A program made the translations under genes and the position numbers. From assembly GCA_964441945.1 (NCBI GenBank), contig CAYTWB010000008.1, forward strand, positions 8,071 to 72,070: 64,000 nucleotides of DNA, written 5' to 3'. This stretch comes from JADGQM01 sp964441945. Lineage in GTDB: Bacteria > Desulfobacterota > Syntrophobacteria > Syntrophobacterales > Syntrophobacteraceae. Position 1 is the stretch's first letter. Each line of letters begins with the position of its first letter. Under the pieces are notes generated by a model that was not told the origin of the DNA, searched no databases, and was given only the letters and a program-made list of their open reading frames with translations. Below, one piece after another: positions 34,192 through 43,206 of the stretch.

Positions 34192-35493
34192 ATGGAGCTT
34201 AAACCCATAAAGATTAAGGACTTGACCTCTATACAAGTCAAGGCGGTCATGGAAAGGTCTATGGAGGACATCTCTTCCATCTATGAAGACGTAAGGAAGA
34301 TCGTAACGGATATCAAGAAACGAGGCGACGATGTAATCCTGGAACACTATAAGAAGCATAAGACTGATATCTCGGCGCGTGACCTGGAGGTTACTGCAGA
34401 GGAGATCAGAGAGGCATACGCCCGATTGGATCCCAGGGTTGTTGAATGCTTGAAGATTGCGGCAGAGAATATTGTGAAATTCCATGAGGCTCAATTGGAG
34501 CGTGACATGTGGTCGATGGAGGTTCGGGAAGGTATCCTGGCCGGTCGCATCACGCGGCCCATGGATATCGTCGGATGCTACATCCCCGGAGGAACAGCCG
34601 TATATCCCAGCTCCATCCTCATGACGGTCCTGCCTGCCAGGGTCGCCGGTGTGTCTCAAGTGGTGGCCATCACCCCGCCCGGCAAGGGTATGAAAGCGAA
34701 TCCGGCCACACTGGCGGCTGCGGACATTGCCGGATGTGATCGTGTCTTTAAAGTGGGAGGTCCTTGGGGGGTGGCCGGACTGGCCTATGGAACAGAAACC
34801 ATGCCGCGGGTCCACAAGATCGTCGGGCCTGGGAATAAGTACGTCACCGCTGCCAAGATGCTGGTCTACGGACAGGTAGACATCGATTCGCCGGCAGGGC
34901 CAAGCGAAGCCCTGATCCTGGCCGACGAGACGGGTGCTCCGGAGTTCATTGCCATCGATTTTCTCTCCCAGGTGGAACATGACCCCGACTCCGCTGCCGT
35001 GCTGGTCACCACCTCTGAAAAACTGGCAAGCGATGTTTGCCGCATCATCCAAAGGGAATTCGAAGCCCTTGACAGGAAAGAGATCCTGGAATCGGCCTTA
35101 ACGAAACACTCCTATGTTCTGATTGCGGAAGATATGGACCAGGCCATTGATTTTACAAACGAGTACGCAGCGGAACACCTTCAGATCATGACCCGGGACC
35201 CGTTTATTACCCTTAACCGAATCAGGCATGCCGGCTCTATCTTTCTGGGTCCCTATGCCCCCGTCCCGGTGGGGGACTACGCCTCCGGAACAAACCATGT
35301 GTTGCCGACCGGCCAATGTGCGCGGATGTTCTCTGGTCTCTCTGTGGATGATTTCATAAAGAAGCCGACCTTCCAGTACTTGAGTCGAAGCGGCCTGGCC
35401 GGCCTGAAAGACACGGTCATTACGCTGGCAGAGGCGGAAGGGCTTCCCATTCATGCCAGGTCCGTTCGAGCAAGGTTTGAAACTGCCCGGTGA
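34192..35493 (+). CDS. hisD: Histidinol dehydrogenase
   Basis: A 433-residue protein of normal HisD length. YIPGGTAVYPSSILMTVLPA, KIVGPGNKYVTAAK, SPAGPSEALILADE, SQVEHDPDS, NEYAAEHLQ and PVGDYASGTNHVLPTG are the family motifs, including the zinc and catalytic residues. HisD oxidises L-histidinol to histidine in two NAD-dependent steps. No other his gene is adjacent. Because related dehydrogenases act on other alcohols, a different substrate remains possible. The ATG at 34192 begins the conserved N-terminus; AGAGAGG lies upstream. Confidence 0.93.
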   Translation: MELKPIKIKDLTSIQVKAVMERSMEDISSIYEDVRKIVTDIKKRGDDVILEHYKKHKTDISARDLEVTAEEIREAYARLDPRVVECLKIAAENIVKFHEAQLERDMWSMEVREGILAGRITRPMDIVGCYIPGGTAVYPSSILMTVLPARVAGVSQVVAITPPGKGMKANPATLAAADIAGCDRVFKVGGPWGVAGLAYGTETMPRVHKIVGPGNKYVTAAKMLVYGQVDIDSPAGPSEALILADETGAPEFIAIDFLSQVEHDPDSAAVLVTTSEKLASDVCRIIQREFEALDRKEILESALTKHSYVLIAEDMDQAIDFTNEYAAEHLQIMTRDPFITLNRIRHAGSIFLGPYAPVPVGDYASGTNHVLPTGQCARMFSGLSVDDFIKKPTFQYLSRSGLAGLKDTVITLAEAEGLPIHARSVRARFETAR

Positions 35494-35670
35494 GCGCCAG
35501 GTTCGCAGCTTGTGGCGAACATCGGAAAAAGCTGAAATACGTTTCTCTATCATCATTTCAGTGTGCTGTATGTAGGGGAACCCACCACGATTGAATCTCA
35601 TGAGTCGATGACCGGAATCGAGTAGGCCTTTTCCGCTTCCACGGTGGTTTCCGATGTCCAGGGGAATGCT

Positions 35671-37560
35671 ATGGCCCATCCCAGTCCAGACACCAGGTCC
35701 ACGGAGCTCACCCGGGATCCTTTTGTACAGCTGCTTCTCCGCAAAAGGCTCCTGACCCCCCAGGCCTGTCTGGAGGTGCAGGAACTGCGGGAGATCTCCA
35801 GGCGTCCGCTGCTGGAGCTTTTGACTGAGAGCAGCCTGGTAATGGAGACTGATCTGGCGCGCACCCTGGCGGAACTGCTCAGAGTGCCCTTCGTGGAGCT
35901 AGGGGATCGGCCTTTCACAGCGGAGCAATTGAATCTATTGCCTGAGAGCTATGCGCGCAAGCACACGGCCTTGCCCCTGGGGCGAGAGGGCAAGCGGCTT
36001 GACGTGGTCATGGCGGACCCCCGGGACCTGGATGCGATCCAGGAAATGAGCTTCGCCACCGGTTATTCCATCAACCCAAGCGTAGGGGTGCCTTCCGAGC
36101 TCCGGGATGCCATTGAGCGCTTCTACTCCAGGCACCTGGAGGGCGCCGATGTGCTGATGGCGGCCGGGACGCCCGCAGCGACAGATCTCTTCCTTATCCG
36201 CTGGGGTGGTCAGGCCTCGGACCTGGACGCACGCCCCAACGATGCACCCGTCATCCAGCTTCTGAACCTCATCATGCGCAAGGCTATTCAGATGGGCGCT
36301 TCGGACATCCATATCGAGCCAGGCAAGGAGGAAGGCACGGTGCGCTTCCGCCTTGACGGCCTGTTAGTGGATCAGCTGCAGGTGCCCTCCGGGATTCATC
36401 CATCCCTGATCTCTCGCCTGAAGATCCTTGGCTGTATGGACATCGCCGAACGACGCCTTCCCCAGGATGGGTCCGTGCGCGTGAAGGTGGAGGAGCGGGA
36501 AGTGGATTTGCGCCTCTCGATTCTTCCCCTCCGCTTTGGCGAAAAGGCAGTGATCCGCATCCTGGATGCCTCCACGGGAGCCTTTGAACTGGATTCCATC
36601 GGTTTCCTATCGGAGGACCTGGATCAAGTGGAGCAGCTCATTCATCGCCACATGGGCATGGTGATCATGACGGGACCTACGGGCAGCGGCAAGACGACCA
36701 CGCTCTACTCGATGCTGAACCGCATCAAGAACCGCACGATCAATATCGTGACGGTCGAGGACCCCATCGAATACAATTACGATGGCCTGAATCAGATGCA
36801 GGTGAACGCGGATATAGGGCTCACCTTTGCTGGAGGCTTGCGCTCGATCTTGCGCCAGGACCCGGATGTTATCCTGGTGGGGGAGATCCGCGATGCGGAA
36901 ACTGCGGAAATCGCCTGCCGAGCGGCCCTTACGGGCCATCTGGTCTTCACGACCCTGCATACCAATGATGCCCCCAGCAGTATCACACGCCTGTTGGATA
37001 TCGGCGTTCCGCGTTACCTGGCAGCGTCCGTCCTCTCGGGCATCATCGCGCAGCGTCTGGTCCGCCGGATCTGCCCCGATTGCGCGGAAGATACAACACC
37101 GGATCCCGAAACGGTGCATTCCCTGGGACTCAACGAAGCAGCCCTCCGAGGTGGGCATTTCCGGATCGGGAAGGGCTGTCCCCGATGCCACAAAACGGGC
37201 TACCGTGGTCGTATGGGCGTTTTCGAGATCCTGGTTTTGAACGCCCGCATGAGGGAACTGATCCTGCGAGGTGCCGGCGAGGAGGATTTGCGCCTGGCGG
37301 CCCAGGAATCCGCCACTCGCACCCTCGTGGAAGATGGGCTGATCAAAGCCAAGCAGGGTCGTACCACGTTGCCGGAGCTGGGGCGTGTGCTGGAGGTGCC
37401 CGAATACGCTGCTTCCGGCTGTCAAAACTGTGGGCGGCTATTGAACACCGAGTACCGCTTCTGTCCCTTCTGCCGCACCCCACAGCTGCGCAGCTGCAGT
37501 GCCTGCGGCAGGCCCCTGCAGGCGGAGTGGAACTACTGTGCCGCCTGCGGGAATGGGTGA
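35671..37560 (+). CDS. GspE/PilB-type secretion or pilus ATPase with C-terminal zinc ribbons
   Basis: A 629-residue ATPase. A T2SSE N-terminal domain (about 15-140) is followed by the ATPase core with Walker A GPTGSGKTTTLY, the Asp box EDPIEYNYDG and FTTLHTNDAPSS (His box), and the tetra-Cys zinc site CPDC/CPRCHKTGYRGRMG. After it comes an unusual tail of four CxxC pairs (CQNCGRLL, FCPFCRTP, CSACGRPL, YCAACGNG), a double zinc ribbon. No other gsp or pil gene is adjacent. ATG at 35671 follows AGGGGAATGCT; a frame upstream extends to GTG 35644 without support. Whether it serves type IV pili or type II secretion cannot be decided. Confidence 0.9.
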   Translation: MAHPSPDTRSTELTRDPFVQLLLRKRLLTPQACLEVQELREISRRPLLELLTESSLVMETDLARTLAELLRVPFVELGDRPFTAEQLNLLPESYARKHTALPLGREGKRLDVVMADPRDLDAIQEMSFATGYSINPSVGVPSELRDAIERFYSRHLEGADVLMAAGTPAATDLFLIRWGGQASDLDARPNDAPVIQLLNLIMRKAIQMGASDIHIEPGKEEGTVRFRLDGLLVDQLQVPSGIHPSLISRLKILGCMDIAERRLPQDGSVRVKVEEREVDLRLSILPLRFGEKAVIRILDASTGAFELDSIGFLSEDLDQVEQLIHRHMGMVIMTGPTGSGKTTTLYSMLNRIKNRTINIVTVEDPIEYNYDGLNQMQVNADIGLTFAGGLRSILRQDPDVILVGEIRDAETAEIACRAALTGHLVFTTLHTNDAPSSITRLLDIGVPRYLAASVLSGIIAQRLVRRICPDCAEDTTPDPETVHSLGLNEAALRGGHFRIGKGCPRCHKTGYRGRMGVFEILVLNARMRELILRGAGEEDLRLAAQESATRTLVEDGLIKAKQGRTTLPELGRVLEVPEYAASGCQNCGRLLNTEYRFCPFCRTPQLRSCSACGRPLQAEWNYCAACGNG

Positions 37561-37724
37561 TGGCAGGGAAACGCTATGGATCAGGCCGCGATTTTCACCG
37601 GTGGTGTTTGCCCGGTTTCTGGTATATGATCACCCCTCTACAAGTAACGATGGAGTTGATTCGTTAACCGGTGCAAGGCCTGGCCGGTATCTTCCCAAGG
37701 GGCTTCAGAGAACAGGGAGGCAGC

Positions 37725-38705
37725 ATGAACCACCATTATGATGATGTTGTGCGCCGGGTGAATATCCTGGAGGTTTTCAAGGCACGCCGGATTGTGGAGC
37801 AGGTGCTGAAACGGACTCATCTGACCTATTACAAAAGGCTCTCGGATGAACTGAACGCTTCGATTTACGTCAAGCATGAGAACCATCTGCCAACGAACTC
37901 GTTCAAGGTCAGGGGGGCTGTCAATTTCATGTCGTGTGTTTCGCCTGAAATTGAGAAGCAGGGAATCGTTGTCGCCACCCGGGGGAACCATGGGCTCGCC
38001 GTGGCATGGGCGGCGCAAGAGCGAGGTGTTTTCTGTAATGCAGTGGTTCCGGAAAACAATAATCCCGACATCAATGCTGAGATCCTTTCCTACGGAGCGC
38101 AATTGATTGAACACGGCAGTGACTTCTATGAGGCCCAAGATTACTGTGAGGAGCTTGCCGAAAGCACCGGGATGTTCTATCTGCGCCAGGGAAACGACCC
38201 GGCGCTGATCAATGGGATTGCCACGATGGGGTTGGAGATTTTTGACGAACTTCCTGAAGTCGATGTCCTCCTCATGCCCATAGGTGGCGGGACCGGTTGC
38301 TCGGCCCTGGCTAAGGTTATAGAAGGCATCAATCCAAAGGTAGAGCTGATCGGTGTTGAGGCTGAACGCATGCCATCTTTTTATGAGTCCTGGAGGATGG
38401 GCAAGAGAGTCGTTGTCCCGAGCGCGGACACTGTTGCGGAGGGATTGGCGGCACGCTCCGTTTTCGACGTCCCCTTCATCATTTTGAAGGATCGCATCAA
38501 GGAAGTCGTTCTGCTGAGTGAAGAGGAACTCCTGGAAGGAGTCCGCATGGCCTTGCGCTATACGCAAAATCTTGCCGAGGTTGCGGGTGCGGCAACACTG
38601 GCAGCGGCCTTCAAGATCAGGGATCAACTTGCAGGGAAGAAGGTTGTGGCAGTGATGACCGGGGGAAACATGAACCTGACTCGGCTGGCTCAGGTGCTGA
38701 GTTGA
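37725..38705 (+). CDS. Threonine/serine dehydratase-like PLP enzyme
   Basis: A 326-residue fold-type II PLP enzyme with the lysine in NSFKVRGAVNF, ATRGNHGLAVAWAA, PIGGGTGCSALAKV and a late TGGNMNL. It lacks the C-terminal ACT-like regulatory domain of biosynthetic IlvA, so it resembles catabolic threonine dehydratases or related serine/threonine-acting enzymes. AGGGAGGCAGC precedes the ATG. Downstream, a large hairpin lies between it and the convergent pyrR gene. The exact substrate is uncertain. Confidence 0.87.
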   Translation: MNHHYDDVVRRVNILEVFKARRIVEQVLKRTHLTYYKRLSDELNASIYVKHENHLPTNSFKVRGAVNFMSCVSPEIEKQGIVVATRGNHGLAVAWAAQERGVFCNAVVPENNNPDINAEILSYGAQLIEHGSDFYEAQDYCEELAESTGMFYLRQGNDPALINGIATMGLEIFDELPEVDVLLMPIGGGTGCSALAKVIEGINPKVELIGVEAERMPSFYESWRMGKRVVVPSADTVAEGLAARSVFDVPFIILKDRIKEVVLLSEEELLEGVRMALRYTQNLAEVAGAATLAAAFKIRDQLAGKKVVAVMTGGNMNLTRLAQVLS

Positions 38706-38763
38706 AACACCGCGAGAGGGTGGGCCACACGAGAGGCGTCAGAAAAGAGAAGCATCACCCGTT

Positions 38764-38806
38764 CAGTCCATGAGGAAAGCCGGTAAAAGACCTTCCTCAC
38801 GGACTG
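38764..38806. repeat. Long hairpin between convergent genes
   Basis: CAGTCC-A-TGAGGAA pairs with TTCCTCA-C-GGACTG, a 13-pair stem with one internal mismatch and a 15-base loop. It sits between the stops of the dehydratase-like gene and pyrR; no T-run follows on either strand, so it may act as a bidirectional stop or RNA stabiliser. Confidence 0.6.
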
Positions 38807-38895
38807 GCATGAAGACCTTGCAGGAAATTCAGACCGGAAACAAGCCACGCACTGTATTGCCGAGTGATCCGTTTGTATTGCGGCAAATCGTCGCT

Positions 38896-39444
38896 TCAGA
38901 CTGAGGTCCACTCGGTCACGACCTGGTCGATACCGTCCTTCTCCTCAAGCAGCACATTCACCTGTTCTTCGATGTTCGTGTTCAGGTGAAGACCGATGAA
39001 CTGAGCAAAGATCGGCAATTCGCGGTGTCCCCGGTCGACCAGCACGGCAACCTGGACCGTTCTGGGTCGGCCATAATCAATCAAAGCGTCAAGAGCAGCC
39101 CTGATGGTTCGACCGGTGAAGAGAACATCATCCACGAGAACAACCTGGCGGTCGTCAATCACGAAAGGCAGATCGGTCGCTTTGACCACCGGCTGCGTGT
39201 GCAGACGTGTCCAGTCGTCCCGGTAGAGGGTGATGTCGAGAGTGCCGACGGGCACGGACAACTGATGACTGCGGAGAATGATCTCCCGGATGCGCCTGGC
39301 CAGATGAACGCCCCCCGTGTGAATTCCGACCAGCACCAGCTTCTGCCGATCCGGAGAATGTTCCACAATCCCATCCGCGAGCTTTTCCAAAGCCTGCTGA
39401 ATCTCATCGGGTTGCATAACAACAACACTGCCGTTTTTCCCCAT
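38896..39444 (-). CDS. pyrR: PyrR bifunctional pyrimidine regulator / uracil phosphoribosyltransferase
   Basis: A 182-residue phosphoribosyltransferase-fold protein with the PRPP loop VVLVDDVLFTGRTIRAAL and the PyrR-typical LYRDDWTRLHTQPVVKATDL and DRGHRELPIFAQFIG. PyrR binds pyr mRNA in some bacteria to control attenuation and also has UPRT activity. No pyr gene is adjacent, so regulation would be in trans, or only the enzymatic role applies. Normal length for the family; no unusual residues seen. Confidence 0.94.
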   Translation of the reverse strand: MGKNGSVVVMQPDEIQQALEKLADGIVEHSPDRQKLVLVGIHTGGVHLARRIREIILRSHQLSVPVGTLDITLYRDDWTRLHTQPVVKATDLPFVIDDRQVVLVDDVLFTGRTIRAALDALIDYGRPRTVQVAVLVDRGHRELPIFAQFIGLHLNTNIEEQVNVLLEEKDGIDQVVTEWTSV

Positions 39445-39588
39445 GCCCGTTCCCCGTCATTTACGTCGGTAGCGAATTAGCAAAACGAAAGGGGCGCCTT
39501 CTTCCAGACACCCCCTTAACTGATCTGTCTATGCCGTCTCTCTCGATCCTCAGATCCTGACTTGACTTACTCACAGCTCCGGGGCCAA

Positions 39589-39930
39589 TCAGAAGAGCCT
39601 CTTCACCCAGACCAGGCTCAGGTGAACATTAATGTCATATTTACAGAACCGTTCAATGCCGTGTGGATCGGATGTCTGCTTCAAGTCCAGGAGCCGGTCA
39701 AACTCCTTCTCGATAACAACATTGCAGAACTCAATGGGGATCGACCTTACAAAATCCAGTTCTTCACGATTCCACAACTGCTCGGCTATATCGCCAACCC
39801 CGGTTTCCAGGGCATGATTTCCACAGACCTTGTAGCAAGCTCCACAGCTACAGCGGTGAATCGAATCAAAATCCATCGGGACCGGATGTCCATTGTCGCA
39901 AAAAGGGCAAACAATAATATGGGTTTGCAT
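39589..39930 (-). CDS. Small protein with a zinc-ribbon-like N-terminus, unknown function
   Basis: A 113-residue protein of unrecognised family. The first 35 residues hold CPFC and, after a short loop, CSCGACYKVC, enough cysteines for one zinc ribbon. The remainder is acidic and helical. The start at 39930 (MQTHIIVCPFCDNG) is the closest ATG before the cysteines, with GAGGG upstream; longer alternatives reach 40155 but contain no conserved feature. It is divergent to nth and upstream of pyrR on the same strand with 144 bases between. Confidence 0.6.
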   Translation of the reverse strand: MQTHIIVCPFCDNGHPVPMDFDSIHRCSCGACYKVCGNHALETGVGDIAEQLWNREELDFVRSIPIEFCNVVIEKEFDRLLDLKQTSDPHGIERFCKYDINVHLSLVWVKRLF

Positions 39931-40217
39931 CGGCCCTCTTTCTCTAAGTATCTTACTCAAACTGACTGAAGAATGCTTCATTTTCACCTCAACGGCAATA
40001 GCTGTCAGAAGGAACCGATGTCCCACTCCTGCACTGTCGTTTGAACATATCCATTCCCCCGGAGAAAGGGAAGGAGAAGGCTTTCTGCGCTTCGCAGACC
40101 TATATATAAAATGTTTTTGCTTGAAATCAAATGGGAACTTTGAAATATGAAGCAATCGGCAAAGAGTTGATGGAAGAACATGGGGTAGATTTGCCCCCTA
40201 TTGAGATAGAGAATTCG

Positions 40218-40913
40218 ATGATGCCGTCAAGAGAAGTGAAGAAGAAAAACCCCCAGCGGCCGGTTTCACCATTGAAAGTCGACCGGATCCTCGCCCTGCT
40301 CGACGATCTGTATCCCGACGCGAGCTGTTCGCTTCGTTATCGGGATCCTTTGGAATTGCTTGTTGCGACGATGCTTTCGGCTCAATGCACCGATGAGCTG
40401 GTCAATCAGGTGACTCCTCGTCTTTTCGAAAAGTACCGGTCAGCCGGAGACTATGCCAGAGCTTCGCTGGAGGAGCTGGAAAACGAGATCAGGTCAACCG
40501 GGTTCTACCGCAATAAGGCGAGAAGCATTCAGGCCGCCTGCCGGATATTGGATGAGCAGTTCAAGGGGGACATTCCAGCCGACATGGACGTGTTGGTGCA
40601 ACTCCCCGGAATAGGGCGAAAAACTGCCAATGTGGTCCTGGGAAATGCTTACCAGATTCCGGGAATTGTCGTGGATACCCATGTATCCCGTGTGTCGCAG
40701 CGATTGGGGCTGACCCTGCAGAAAGATCCTGATAAAATCGAACAAGATCTCATGGAGCTGATTCCCCGAGAACGATGGATTAAGTTTTCCCACCAGTTGA
40801 TCCAACATGGTCGCCGGTTCTGCCAGGCGAAGAAGCCCAAAACCGATATTTGCCCGCTCAAACCCTGCTGTGATCACGCCGCTCCCCAAACAGCTAGATC
40901 TGGCATCCTCTGA
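40218..40913 (+). CDS. nth: Endonuclease III
   Basis: A 231-residue DNA glycosylase/AP lyase with the helix-hairpin-helix and catalytic lysine in LPGIGRKTANVVLG, the catalytic Asp in VDTHVSRVSQRLGL, and the C-terminal 4Fe-4S cysteines in CQAKKPKTDICPLKPCC. It removes oxidised pyrimidines. The frame is open to 40131, but starting at ATG 40218 gives the usual length; neither start has a strong ribosome site, so the true start is uncertain. The 3' end overlaps the convergent PP-loop gene by 20 bases. Confidence 0.92.
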   Translation: MMPSREVKKKNPQRPVSPLKVDRILALLDDLYPDASCSLRYRDPLELLVATMLSAQCTDELVNQVTPRLFEKYRSAGDYARASLEELENEIRSTGFYRNKARSIQAACRILDEQFKGDIPADMDVLVQLPGIGRKTANVVLGNAYQIPGIVVDTHVSRVSQRLGLTLQKDPDKIEQDLMELIPRERWIKFSHQLIQHGRRFCQAKKPKTDICPLKPCCDHAAPQTARSGIL

Positions 40914-41889
40914 AGTGATCCTTGCCGGGATTGACCAGGGATGAGAGGCTGGTCTTTCCCATGTGCCGGCATCGAACAGTCACCAGACCTGACAGGGGAG
41001 CGTCGCTATAAGCGATGACCGCCATAGCCGCCAACTCCAGGTCCTTCTCAAAACCAGGCGCCGGCAGCAGTAATCCAACCGGCCCCGGGTAGTCAGCAAC
41101 GCTAATGAGGATGTCTCTGCTTTCTACCAGGCCCTCCAGTCTTTCGTTGTCTTGTTGGTTGCGGCCGACGGTGCAAAGACTCCCTTCGGGCAAGAGGAAA
41201 TGCCGTCCCAGCCTGAGCAGTTCGACCTCTCTGGACGCAGCGCAGGGAAAGTATTCAAGGAGTGTACGGAGCTTCTTTCCAAAGCCTTCGTTGGTGAGCA
41301 CACAGCCGCCTGTGGGCTGCGGGTAGGCGGTGATCCCAAAAGCCTCTGCGAGTGCCATTTGCCGCTTCCTGGATCTCCCGTGGATATCCAGGAGCCTGTC
41401 GCGGTCAATGAGCCCATCGAGTTCCGGGACGGTGGGGGGAAGCAGTCTTGCGCTGAGCGGCCGCAGAATGCGGCCCGGGTAGCCTGCCAGGTCTTCAACG
41501 ATTCGGAGTGCATCACGCCGCTGGCTCATGGGACGTTGGCCGAGCACTTCTCCAGTGAAAAGGAAATCCGCACCCTCTTCTTCCATAAAACGACCGGCTT
41601 CCCGCAGCATCAATGCGTGGCAATCAATGCAGGGATTCATCCAACGACCGTATCCATAGAGCGGTTTCTTCAGCATTTCAAAATGCTTTTGGCCAATGTC
41701 CAGAGCGCAGACAGGAATGCCCCAGGTGTTACCCGCTTTCATCCCTGGGGCTTCATCGAAGAAATAGGTGGCAAAGGTTACGCAGATGACATCGACATCT
41801 TGTGCTTGAAGGATTTTCACAGCCAGAATACTGTCGAGTCCCCCTGAAAGGAGTCCAACCCCTTTGGCTTTGCTCGTTGTCATGTCCAT
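40894..41889 (-). CDS. PP-loop ATPase related to MnmA/ThiI-type tRNA thiolases
   Basis: A 331-residue protein with the PP-loop GLLSGGLDSILAVKIL, a CIDCHALM motif with likely catalytic cysteines, and PTGGCVLTNEGF further on. These place it among ATP-pyrophosphatase enzymes that thiolate tRNA or related substrates, but it is not the standard MnmA. The C-terminal 110 residues form an additional domain. ATG at 41889 and ATG at 41883 are both possible; ribosome sites are weak. The 3' end overlaps nth. Confidence 0.8.
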   Translation of the reverse strand: MDMTTSKAKGVGLLSGGLDSILAVKILQAQDVDVICVTFATYFFDEAPGMKAGNTWGIPVCALDIGQKHFEMLKKPLYGYGRWMNPCIDCHALMLREAGRFMEEEGADFLFTGEVLGQRPMSQRRDALRIVEDLAGYPGRILRPLSARLLPPTVPELDGLIDRDRLLDIHGRSRKRQMALAEAFGITAYPQPTGGCVLTNEGFGKKLRTLLEYFPCAASREVELLRLGRHFLLPEGSLCTVGRNQQDNERLEGLVESRDILISVADYPGPVGLLLPAPGFEKDLELAAMAVIAYSDAPLSGLVTVRCRHMGKTSLSSLVNPGKDHFRGCQI

Positions 41890-42028
41890 TGATCTAAGTG
41901 TGGTGCAGGCTCGGTTGATGGCTGACACGCCGGGTGACGAGGGAGGTGGTGCATGGTCTTGAACCATTCCGGAATACCCACCCGGTCCTGGCAAACTCGG
42001 CCCGGGCAGTTATCCGGCCGGACGCTCC

Positions 42029-43201
42029 TCAGGATCGATCTATCCTCTGGCCGGTTGTCGGCAGGGGGTGCTGGGGTATTCCCAGCAGAAAAGTTCCCTG
42101 CAGTATCCAGTCCTTCAAAGTATTGGCGATTTCCCTGGCTCGCACATAGCTCGAGAGCGGCACCGTAGGAACATCCCTGCCATCGATTGTAACAGCTCCC
42201 GATTTGAGTTGCGCGTAGCTCGCCTCGCAGAGGGGTTCCGTGTACGAAAAACTGTAGTCCTTCACCTGGGTCACGATTTCTTCGTCCGAGACCCCGGTGT
42301 GAATGGCCATTTCTTCATCAAGAACAGGGATGGGAACGCCGATTCCCACTGCCAGCGAGCAACCGTATCCCTGCATGCTCACACCCATCAACCATCGCGG
42401 CAGCATTTCCTTCAAGTCTCCCAATACCATGAGTGTGCCGCCCGGCACTCTGGGAGCTCCATTGGGCAGACGAGGGACATTCGGGTTATGCTGTGAACCA
42501 TGCCATACAATATAGCCCTGGGCACCTCCCAGAAAGATGCGAGTGCCAAGCCCCAGGGTCCGGAAATAGGGATCGTTCAAAAGCGGACTCATCTGTCCCG
42601 ACGTCGAATAATTGGCGTTACCCAGGCGGGGCTTCAATGTCCCCATGTAGGTGTAGATAGTCTTGGGAGAAACATTGACAGCGCAGCTGTAATTTTGATA
42701 GGCGTTGCGAGGGTTGCACAAGACTGCATAAGGCAGGTCCCGCAGAGTGACTTCCAGATCGACCCGGCGATTTGGATAGCAGTCTGTTCCATAACCCTCC
42801 GCTCTGAGTTTGACGGCTCTGCCGCTAACCAGGTCGTGAATGACATGCCCTCCGCCGTATTCGAATGCACCGGGGTGAATCTTGTTCAATGGGTCATCGA
42901 AAGGGGGCTCTGTTGCACCCAGGTAGACATCTACTGCAGCCAGTCCGGCATAGGCCGGTACATCATTGAGCCAGACTTTTGATGCTCTTATGGGCGGCTT
43001 GGTATGACCGAAATTGATAAAGGCCCCTGAAGAACACATGGGAGCAAAGGTCCCTGTCGTGACGACGTCCACTTCCCTGGCAGCCCCGGCAGGTCCTTTC
43101 TTTCTGACGATGCCCACCATCTCTTCCGCGGTCACAACGACAGCCTGTCCCTTGCGGATCTTCTCGTTTATTTCCTGATAGCTCTTCTGAGTAGCTCCCA
43201 T
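42029..43201 (-). CDS. DUF39 homocysteine-biosynthesis protein (aspartate-semialdehyde sulfurtransferase type)
   Basis: A 390-residue protein of the DUF39 family, shown in methanogens to help convert aspartate semialdehyde plus a sulfur source to homocysteine. The conserved cysteines are seen in PMCSSGAFINFGHTKPPI and YGTDCYPNRRVDLEV. Family members are usually paired with a NIL/ferredoxin protein or fused to CBS domains; neither is adjacent here, although the ferredoxin partner could be elsewhere. It lies five bases after the nitronate monooxygenase stop, so they are co-transcribed. AAGGGG is upstream of the start. Confidence 0.88.
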   Translation of the reverse strand: MGATQKSYQEINEKIRKGQAVVVTAEEMVGIVRKKGPAGAAREVDVVTTGTFAPMCSSGAFINFGHTKPPIRASKVWLNDVPAYAGLAAVDVYLGATEPPFDDPLNKIHPGAFEYGGGHVIHDLVSGRAVKLRAEGYGTDCYPNRRVDLEVTLRDLPYAVLCNPRNAYQNYSCAVNVSPKTIYTYMGTLKPRLGNANYSTSGQMSPLLNDPYFRTLGLGTRIFLGGAQGYIVWHGSQHNPNVPRLPNGAPRVPGGTLMVLGDLKEMLPRWLMGVSMQGYGCSLAVGIGVPIPVLDEEMAIHTGVSDEEIVTQVKDYSFSYTEPLCEASYAQLKSGAVTIDGRDVPTVPLSSYVRAREIANTLKDWILQGTFLLGIPQHPLPTTGQRIDRS

Positions 43202-43206
43202 CAGAC

